In this document: one piece after another, positions 20,502 to 28,400 of the stretch | How the letters are laid out: each line of letters opens with the position of its first letter | How positions within the stretch are numbered: the stretch's first letter is position 1 | Assembly (NCBI RefSeq): GCF_011039205.1 | Contig: NZ_JAAKEL010000002.1 | Coordinates: 124,001-188,000 of the forward strand | Length of the DNA stretch: 64,000 nucleotides | Reading direction: 5' to 3' | Origin: Dysgonomonas sp. ZJ279 | GTDB taxonomy: Bacteria; Bacteroidota; Bacteroidia; Bacteroidales; Dysgonomonadaceae | Made by a program: the position numbers and the translations under genes | The notes under the pieces: generated by a model | Database searches by the model: none | What the model saw: only the letters and a program-made list of their open reading frames with translations | Told to the model about the DNA's origin: nothing

Positions 20502-21698
20502 TTAAGCAGCCTTATGCTTCTTCGTGTTCGGAAGAAAAGCAGCCACCAAACCAATAAGAGGGAGGTAAGCACATATATTATACACATGCTGAATACTTGT
20601 TTCATCGGCAACTTTGCCGAGTGCCGCTGACGCAATCCCCGCGACACCGAAAGCCAACCCAAAGAATAGACCTCCGATTAAGCCGACTTTGCCCGGCAAC
20701 AACTCTTGTGCATACACCAAGATAGCTGAGAAAGCAGATGATAGTACCAAACCGATAATAATACTCAATACACATGTTCCCACCAAGCCGACATGAGGCA
20801 TAGCCAGAGCAAAAGGTGCAGTACCTAAGATCGATCCCCAGATAACATACTTGCGCCCTATACGATCGCCTATAGGCCCTCCTGCAACTGTACCTACAGC
20901 CACAGCAAACAAGAAAGCAAAAAGATATAACTGGGCATCATGTACATCGACTCCAAATTTATCGATCAGATAAAACATATAGAAGTTGCTAAGACTAGCC
21001 ATATAGATGTATTTCGAAAAGATAAGAACAAGCAATATAGATATTGCCATAATTATCGTTTTACGCGGATAAGGCGAAACAGAAAGGACATCACCATCCT
21101 TCGCCTTGGGTTTTATTCTGTAAAGATTGGCTTTATACCATCGGCTGATAACAAGCATTACACCAATACAGATAAAGGCTACGATAGAAAACCATGCTAT
21201 ATTTTGTTGTCCGTAAGGAGTAATTACCCAAAGTGCAAGGAGAGGGCCCAATGAAGAACCGAAGTTCCCTCCTACCTGAAATATTGATTGTGCCAATCCG
21301 TGTTTTCCTCCAGATGCCAGATACGCCAGCCTAGATGCTTCGGGATGGAAAATAGAAGAGCCAAAACCCACAAAGAATACAGCAATCAGGACTTGAGCAA
21401 AGCCGGATGCGAAAGCAAGAAATAGTATCCCGCCCATCGTAAATGACATCCCAACAGGTAACGAATAGGGCTGAGGCCGCTTATCGGTAATCCACCCAAT
21501 CACCGGCTGAAAAACAGAAGATGCCATCTGGAAGACGAGTGTAATAAGCCCTATCTGAGTGAAATTGAGCAATAAAGAATCTTTCAGCAATGGATAAATA
21601 GCAGAGATAAGCGACTGCAAGGTATCGTTCAACATGTGTGATATACCGAGCAATGTAAGCATTGCAAAAGCTGTTCCTGTTTGTTTCGTATTTCCCAT
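20502..21698 (-). CDS. MFS exporter, fosmidomycin-resistance (Fsr) type
   Basis: The 398-residue protein has 12 predicted membrane segments. It carries the Fsr-like start MLTLLGISHMLNDTLQSLISAIYPLLKDSLLLNFTQIGLI, VFQPVIGWITDKRPQPYSLPVGM (the MFS A-motif region) and GSSIFHPEASRLAYLASGGKHGLAQSIFQVGGN. A start 30 bases upstream is possible in frame. It lies on top of a -7 promoter box, so the ATG at 21698 is preferred. Fsr-family pumps export fosmidomycin or related compounds; the natural substrate is unknown. Confidence 0.85.
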   Translation of the reverse strand: MGNTKQTGTAFAMLTLLGISHMLNDTLQSLISAIYPLLKDSLLLNFTQIGLITLVFQMASSVFQPVIGWITDKRPQPYSLPVGMSFTMGGILFLAFASGFAQVLIAVFFVGFGSSIFHPEASRLAYLASGGKHGLAQSIFQVGGNFGSSLGPLLALWVITPYGQQNIAWFSIVAFICIGVMLVISRWYKANLYRIKPKAKDGDVLSVSPYPRKTIIMAISILLVLIFSKYIYMASLSNFYMFYLIDKFGVDVHDAQLYLFAFLFAVAVGTVAGGPIGDRIGRKYVIWGSILGTAPFALAMPHVGLVGTCVLSIIIGLVLSSAFSAILVYAQELLPGKVGLIGGLFFGLAFGVAGIASAALGKVADETSIQHVYNICAYLPLIGLVAAFLPNTKKHKAA

Positions 21699-21725
21699 TT
21701 CTGTTATCCTTTTAAAAAATAGTTG

Positions 21726-21733
21726 CAAAGATA
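21726..21733 (-). promoter_or_regulatory. -7 box of the Fsr-like exporter
   Basis: Minus-strand TATCTTTG fits the Bacteroidota -7 consensus and lies 28 bp upstream of the ATG at 21698. Transcription would start downstream of any earlier start codon, which decides the start. The -33 region is not recognisable. Confidence 0.5.
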
Positions 21734-21765
21734 CAGCTTATTAAGGAGATAAAAAGGATAGAGTG

Positions 21766-23055
21766 TTATTGAAAATTAAAATCTACGAAAAAGCTTATAA
21801 GTAGGAGAATATTTAAGATAGTTACTATCCCTGCAATAGTATAGAGCATCCACTTCGTAAAAGACTTATTTGCATATTTTCCCATAACCTGTTCCGACGA
21901 AGTCAGCCTCACTTGAAGAAAGACTGTTATCGGCAACTGCATACTTAAAATGGCTTGCGAAATAATCAGACCCATAAAAGGATTACTTATCAGAAATATA
22001 ATCAGCAACGCAACTCCCAATGAGATAACAACCCCTGTTCGTGAATGTATATCCTTTATATTATATGGCTCATCGTACATCCCTGCAAAAATAGAACCGG
22101 CTGCAATCCCTGATGTCATGGAGGAGGAGATACCTGCAAACAACAACGCTATAGCAAATACCACGACAGCATTGTTACCGAGCAGTGGCTGAAGCAGAGA
22201 GTGTGCTTGTCCGAGATCGTCTACAATCATACCTTCTCTGAAAAACGTAGCCGCAGCAAGTAAAATCATAGCACTATTGATAGCCCAACCAATAACCATG
22301 GAAAGGAAAGTATCGAAAAACTCATATTTCAATTGTTTCTCTATTACCTTATCGTCCTCAAGATTCCATTGGCGGCTTTGTATAACTTCGGAGTGTAAGA
22401 ATAGGTTATGTGGCATAACCACTGCTCCCAAGACACTCATTATAATAAGCATACTGCCCTCCGGAATAGATGGTTTCACCCACGATTCTATAGCTACAGG
22501 CCAATCTATTTCGACCAGAAACAATTCGTATATAAATGACAATCCGATCAAAGACACAAAGGCAATAATATAGCGCTCAATCTTTTTATACGAGTTGGAG
22601 AACATCATTATAAAAACAAATATTGTCACAAGAACCGCACCCAGCTTGATCGGTATATCGAAAAGCATCTGCAAGGCAATTGCACCTCCCAATATTTCGG
22701 CTAAAGATGTTGATATGGATGCCCCGATTGCAGACCACAGAATAAAACGTGATCCGGCACGTGGCAGATATTTATTAGCAGCTTCCGACAAACAAAGTCC
22801 TGTAACAATTCCGAGATGCGCTACATTGTGTTGAAGAATAATCAGCATAACTGTAGATAGGGTTACTACCCACAACAAGGCATAACCAAATTCCGATCCG
22901 GCTGCAAAATTCGAAGCCCAGTTGCCCGGGTCGATAAAGCCAACGGTAACCAATAGTCCGGGACCAATATATTTCAACAACTCAAATGCACTTGATTTAA
23001 GTTTTGGATTGCGAGTCCTATAATCTTTCTTTAATTTCTTGAAATAATTTATCAT
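21766..23055 (-). CDS. Nramp family divalent metal transporter
   Basis: The 429-residue inner-membrane protein has 11 or so hydrophobic segments. The two metal-site motifs are intact: DPGNW in the first helix and MPHNLFLHSEVIQSR in the sixth, with the Met that favours Mn2+/Fe2+ over Mg2+. It therefore belongs to the canonical proton-coupled Mn/Fe importers (MntH-like) rather than to the Mg-type relatives. It starts only 10 bp after the DHA2 exporter stop, as the last gene of a three-gene operon. No MntR-type operator was identified. Confidence 0.9.
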   Translation of the reverse strand: MINYFKKLKKDYRTRNPKLKSSAFELLKYIGPGLLVTVGFIDPGNWASNFAAGSEFGYALLWVVTLSTVMLIILQHNVAHLGIVTGLCLSEAANKYLPRAGSRFILWSAIGASISTSLAEILGGAIALQMLFDIPIKLGAVLVTIFVFIMMFSNSYKKIERYIIAFVSLIGLSFIYELFLVEIDWPVAIESWVKPSIPEGSMLIIMSVLGAVVMPHNLFLHSEVIQSRQWNLEDDKVIEKQLKYEFFDTFLSMVIGWAINSAMILLAAATFFREGMIVDDLGQAHSLLQPLLGNNAVVVFAIALLFAGISSSMTSGIAAGSIFAGMYDEPYNIKDIHSRTGVVISLGVALLIIFLISNPFMGLIISQAILSMQLPITVFLQVRLTSSEQVMGKYANKSFTKWMLYTIAGIVTILNILLLISFFVDFNFQ

Positions 23056-23065
23056 TGTACTTACT

Positions 23066-24454
23066 TTATTCTACCTCTTTTCTTTTTTCCCTAACCAGCG
23101 AAGCATAAACCCCGAAAAGGCATAATGCCAGACATATTATAAATGTTATCCGCATACTGCCTATCAATTCGGTATGTACAGCAGGCGTAATTTTCACATT
23201 ACCTATAAATATAGAAATTGCCATAATAGCAATACCCATACTGAATGCTTGTCCTACAAGACGCATTGTTCCCATTGTTGCCGACGCAAAACCATAATAT
23301 TCTCGCTCTACCGAACTCATTATGATATTTGTATTGGGTGATGAGAATATGCCAAAGCCCAACCCCAACAATAAGAGTATCGCCCCAATGTAATACAAAT
23401 TGGTTGTTTCGGAAATGAAACATAAGCCAAACAATCCTAAAGCAATAATAGCCATACCCAATGATGCTAAGAATGTAGCGGACATTTTATCAGACAACCT
23501 TCCCGATTTAAGCGACACAACAGCCTGTATTACCGACTGAGTGATAAGTATAAGTCCTGCATCACGCGGAGATAGTCCCCTAACGTATTGCAAATACAAG
23601 CTTAACATAAAAGAAATGGCAAAGGTAGCCGAATAATTTATTAATGCCGATAACGACGACAATCTGAATACCCTATTTCCTAAAAAGATCCGGATATTGA
23701 ATACCGGATATTCTTGTTTCTTCTCATAATGAGAGAAATATAATAATACGATCACGCCTAATCCAATCAATATAAAACCCTGCGTGTGAGGAAGTCTTGA
23801 GAATCCGTATATGAGAGATGAAAGACCTGCGACAAAGAGAAGGGAACCAACAAAATCAAATTTTGTCTTAGTCTCTTCTTTCCAATCATCTTTTATTATA
23901 ACATAACCTCCCAAAGCAACAATAAAGCTAAGGGCCGCCGAAACGAAAAAAATACTATGCCAGTTAAAATATTGCGTTAATATCCCTCCGACAAAAGGAC
24001 CTGCCGCAAGCGAAAAATAAACGGTTGCAGCAATCACTCCCAATGCTTGCCCTCTTTTCTCGTTAGGGACAGAAGCAGTAAGAATTGCGGTACTTGTACC
24101 AAACATCATAGCACTTCCGATTCCTGCCAGAAAACGATATATAATAAGGCTCACACCCGTTGTTGCAAAACCGCTTAATACAGAGAATATAGTAAGTATA
24201 GTTACACCAGCCAGAAAAACTTTCCTACGCCCTACCATATCCGCCATTCGAGCGAAAGGTATTTGGAGTATCGCCGTAGACAGCATATACGATGTAGGAA
24301 CCCACCCCGACATAACAGCACTCAACGATAAATCTTCGTTAATATAGGGCAAAGCTAAGTTCAATGCCGAACCCATAAAGGGAACTAAGGATGCAGCCAG
24401 ACAGATAATAAATAACAGGGTACCTGTATTTGTTTTCGAAGCGGTATGTGTCAT
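23066..24454 (-). CDS. MFS multidrug exporter, DHA2 (EmrB/QacA-like) type
   Basis: The 462-residue protein has about 14 hydrophobic segments. Motifs typical of drug/proton antiporters are GWVPTSYMLSTAILQIPFARMADMVGRRKVFLAG (motif A) and YFSLAAGPFVGGILTQYFNWHSIFFV (motif C region). The start overlaps the stop of the amidotransferase gene by four bases (ATGA), so translation is coupled. Nramp follows 10 bp downstream. Substrates cannot be told from sequence. Confidence 0.88.
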   Translation of the reverse strand: MTHTASKTNTGTLLFIICLAASLVPFMGSALNLALPYINEDLSLSAVMSGWVPTSYMLSTAILQIPFARMADMVGRRKVFLAGVTILTIFSVLSGFATTGVSLIIYRFLAGIGSAMMFGTSTAILTASVPNEKRGQALGVIAATVYFSLAAGPFVGGILTQYFNWHSIFFVSAALSFIVALGGYVIIKDDWKEETKTKFDFVGSLLFVAGLSSLIYGFSRLPHTQGFILIGLGVIVLLYFSHYEKKQEYPVFNIRIFLGNRVFRLSSLSALINYSATFAISFMLSLYLQYVRGLSPRDAGLILITQSVIQAVVSLKSGRLSDKMSATFLASLGMAIIALGLFGLCFISETTNLYYIGAILLLLGLGFGIFSSPNTNIIMSSVEREYYGFASATMGTMRLVGQAFSMGIAIMAISIFIGNVKITPAVHTELIGSMRITFIICLALCLFGVYASLVREKRKEVE

Positions 24455-25149
24455 ATTTTATCTGTCAGTTTCTCTAATACCGATTTTATCATTTGGTTAC
24501 ATAACGGAATATTATGCGTATTTGTTCGGATGAAATCTTGGGATTGAATATATTTCCCTTCTTCCCAATCATCAGATCCGTTATCCAGCATTTCAATACA
24601 ACTTGGCTCTGTCACCTCCAAATGAAATTGTAAGCCAAGCACTTTGTCTTTATAGAGAAAAGCCTGATTCGCACACGCTTCACTCGTAGCTAATAGTTTG
24701 GCATTTTCGGGCAGATCGAATGTATCACCATGATATTGAAATACTGTCCGAGATTCCTCTCTGCTATCAAACAAATTCTGAGAAGACTGATCTGTAAATG
24801 TTACCGGCAACCAGCCTATTTCTTTTTCTTTATTCGGGTAAACTTCTCCACCTAACACGCTTGCCAAAATCTGTGAACCTAAACAAATGCCTAAAACAAC
24901 TTTTCCAGCATCTATAGTTGAACGAATAAAAGCTTTTTCTTCTTTTAGCCAAGCATATTTATCATCTTCGTATGCCCCCATCGGCCCACCCATTATAATT
25001 AACAGATCGAAAGAGTCTGGATTCGGAAATTTATAATCTTCGTACATTCTGGATACAGACAAACTATATCCCTTTTCTATTACATATGTTTCCAAATAAC
25101 CTAATCCTTCGAAAGCAACATGCTGTATGTAATGTACACGACGGTTCAT
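24451..25149 (-). CDS. Class I glutamine amidotransferase-like protein
   Basis: The 232-residue protein resembles stand-alone GMP-synthase-type amidotransferase domains (RVHYIQHVAFEGLGYLE start). The nucleophile Cys89 lies in LGICLGSQILA, and the His and Glu in LQFHLEVTEPS, so the triad is complete. An upstream ATG at 25182 would add 11 residues but overlaps the promoter -7 box. ATG 25149 (MNRRVHYIQ) also fits the family start. It may act as a glutaminase or a gamma-glutamyl hydrolase. It leads the operon with an MFS exporter and Nramp, a pairing whose logic is not known. Confidence 0.85.
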   Translation of the reverse strand: MNRRVHYIQHVAFEGLGYLETYVIEKGYSLSVSRMYEDYKFPNPDSFDLLIIMGGPMGAYEDDKYAWLKEEKAFIRSTIDAGKVVLGICLGSQILASVLGGEVYPNKEKEIGWLPVTFTDQSSQNLFDSREESRTVFQYHGDTFDLPENAKLLATSEACANQAFLYKDKVLGLQFHLEVTEPSCIEMLDNGSDDWEEGKYIQSQDFIRTNTHNIPLCNQMIKSVLEKLTDKI

Positions 25150-25183
25150 TTTATCGAATATTTGATGAAAACTATAAGACATT

Positions 25184-25215
25184 CAAAGATAGCGGTTTTT
25201 CGCAACAAGAACAAA
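25184..25215 (-). promoter_or_regulatory. Promoter of the amidotransferase-DHA2-Nramp operon
   Basis: Minus-strand TATCTTTG (25191-25184) and TTTG (25215-25212) are separated by 20 bp, an exact match to both Bacteroidota promoter elements. The position implies that the transcript begins inside the longer alternative frame, supporting the start at 25149. Confidence 0.68.
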
Positions 25216-25481
25216 GGGTTGATCACAACAATATTATAGTTTATTCACATGGTTCAAAACTATTTACCAACATCATAAAGTACCCAATTCTATAAACATT
25301 AGTCAAATAATAAACAGCATACATTATTATAAGCCCTGAAATATTATTTATATTTGTAAATTACTATTAACGCAATGTATTATATTTTTCGCCATACATC
25401 TGCATAACAACCTTTTATACATTAAGCTAAAAAGGAATAAATAGTTTTAATAGATTAATACAACAAACAACAATACACAGT
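25216..25481. promoter_or_regulatory. Divergent intergenic region with putative macroglobulin -7 box
   Basis: The space between the two divergent transcription units holds no gene that could be recognised. TATATTTG at 25349-25356 on the plus strand is an exact -7 box match. It would give a leader of about 120 bases for the alpha-2-macroglobulin gene. No good -33 element accompanies it. Confidence 0.35.
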
Positions 25482-28400
25482 ATGAGCAAAAAGCTAACCA
25501 TTTTCAGTCTGTTCAGTATGATACTGCTCCTAATGTGCAGTTCATGTAAGAGGAGTGGCAACCATGAAATCAATCCTGAATTCGCCCGTTATATCGCTGC
25601 CTTTTCGTACGGAAAAGTGTCTTCTACCTCCGATATCCAAATTGAGTTGACACAAGATATTCCTAGTGTAGAACTTGACAAGGAAATAGATCAGGAACTA
25701 TTCGAGTTCTCGCCATCTATAGCCGGAAAGGCATATTGGACAAGCACACGCACTATAAAATTTGTACCTGAACCGGGACAATTGAAACCGGGACAAGAAT
25801 ACGAAGCCTGGTTCAAACTCGATAAGGTATTACAAGTAGAGAGCGACTTTAAAGAATTCTACTTCTACTTTCATGTGCCTGAACAAAATTTCAGAGTAGA
25901 TATCCTGCCTTATTCTCCGATTAAAGATAATGACCTTAAATGGAATGCTGTGCAAGGAACAGTCACGCTGGCCGATGATGCAAACATAGACAAGGTGAAA
26001 AGTATGTTTTCGTTATCGGGCGATGGATCGAAAGAGGCTAAAGTAAAAATTACTCCTACCGAAATAAAAGGTAAATATAATTTATTGATCGATAGTCTTC
26101 GCCGCGAAAGCAAAGTGATGGAATACACTTTACATATAGACGGCTCACCTATTTCTGCCAAACGAACCGAAGATTTAGCCATATCGTTGCCCCAAATCGG
26201 AGGCAGTACTTTCCAAGTGATCGATGTTCGTACAGCCTACGAACCACAAGAGTGTATCCGCATCACATTCAGTGACCCTTTATCACTCAACCAGAATATT
26301 CAAGGCTTAATAAATCCGAATGGCATAGAGAATTTTTCGTACGATATTCAAAAGAATGTTCTGAAACTTTATCTTGAAAATTATAATGGAAGTTCGAGTA
26401 TCGACCTCCAGATATTTAAGGAATTAAAAAGCTTTGAAAACAAGCCACTCGATAAGAGCTATACATACAGCCTCAACTTTGAGAAAAACAAGCCGGCTGT
26501 GAAAATGATTAATGCGGGAAATATACTTCCCAACTCTGAAAATCTCGTTATTCCTTTCCAAGCCGTAAATCTATGGGCTGTCGATGTAAAAGTAATCAAG
26601 ATATTTGAAAATAATATATTGGGATACTTACAAGCCAATAATTTCGGAGGCAGTGACGAATTGAAGCGCTTTGGCAGACTTATTCTAAAAGAACGTATCC
26701 GCCTTGATGCTGACCCGACCAAGAATCTGAGCGAATGGAACGACTTTCCTCTCGATTTATCGAAAATGATAAAACAAGACCCGGGAGCAGTCTATAAAAT
26801 AGAGTTTAGTATCAGAAAAGAATATTCTCTTTATCCGTGTGATGGCATAATTCCTCAAGTTCCTCAAGATGCTTCATTAGAACGATTCGACAACAAGATG
26901 AGCGAAGAAGATGAAGCTCAGTGGGATGTACCGGGTTATTACTATTACGAAAATACCGATTGGGACCAGTATGTATGGAATGAAAGGGAAGACCCTTGCA
27001 AACCTACATACTATATGAACAAAACCGAAAGTTGTGTTGTACTTGCTTCAAATATAGGAATGACAGCCAAACTGGGTTCTGACAAGAAATTATTTGTTGC
27101 TATCAATGATGTATTAACTACAAAACCACTATCGGGTGTTACTATAGACGTCTACAATTATCAGATGCAACGTATCGGAACAGCTAAGACTGATGGCGAC
27201 GGGTTCGCTTCCGTTGACTATAAAGGTGGTGTTCCATTTGTCGTAATAGCTACAAAAGGTAAAGAAAAAGGATACCTAAAAGTCAGTTCTAACTTATCAT
27301 TATCGCTTAGCAACTTCGATGTCAGTGGTAAAGAGATACAAAAAGGATTGAAAGGCTACATCTACGGCGAACGTGGCGTTTGGCGTCCGGGCGATTCAAT
27401 TTATATTACATTTATTCTTGAGGATAAGAGTCAGACCTTACCAAAAGACCATCCTGTATCTCTTGAATTTTATACCCCTCGCGGACAGCTTTATCAGCGT
27501 TACATGTCTACTTCGGGCAAGGACGGATTCTATGCCTTCCGCATGGCCACCGACCCCGATGCTATAACAGGAAACTGGCAGGCTCTGATAAAAGTAGGAG
27601 GTGCGACATTCAGTAAGAGAATAAAGGTCGAAACAGTAAAACCCAACCGTTTGAAAATAAGACTCGATGCGGGCAAAATGATAGATGCAAGCCATGGCAT
27701 ACTCACAGGATCATTATCGTCCCAATGGCTGCACGGCTCTCCTGCTTCTAACCTTGCTGCAAAAGTAGAAATGACACTTACTCCTGCTGCAAATCCATTT
27801 GAAGGATATACAAAATATTCGTTCAACAATCCGGCTACTAATTTCACATCAGATACATATACTATATTCGAAGGGCGTCTGGATGCCTCGGGTAACGCTA
27901 CGGTAAGAGCTAATTTACCGCAAGCAGCCAGTGCGCCGGGTATGCTGAAAGCGAATATCGTATCACGCGTATTCGAATCGGGTGGTGATGCCAGTATCTA
28001 TGCGCAAAGTATGCCATATTCTCCATTTTCGACATATGTAGGAGTAAAAACGCCTGCTGAAAGCGAGTATGAATGGTTGGAAACCGATAAAGATAATGCC
28101 CTTGATATTATAACGCTTACTGCTGATGGTAAACCTGTAAACCGTTCCAACATTAATGTGAAGGTTTATAAGGTACGTTGGTCGTGGTGGTGGAACGAGA
28201 ATAGCGACAATCTATCGTCTTATGTAAATAACACATCGACCGAAGTTGTACTGGATCAGAATATTTCAACAGTGGGTGGAAAAGCGAAAGTCAACTTCCG
28301 AATAAATTATCCTGAATGGGGACGTTACCTCGTGATGGTAAAAGACGAGCAAAGCGGACATACTGCGGGTAGAATTCTATACGTAGACTGGCCATCGTGG

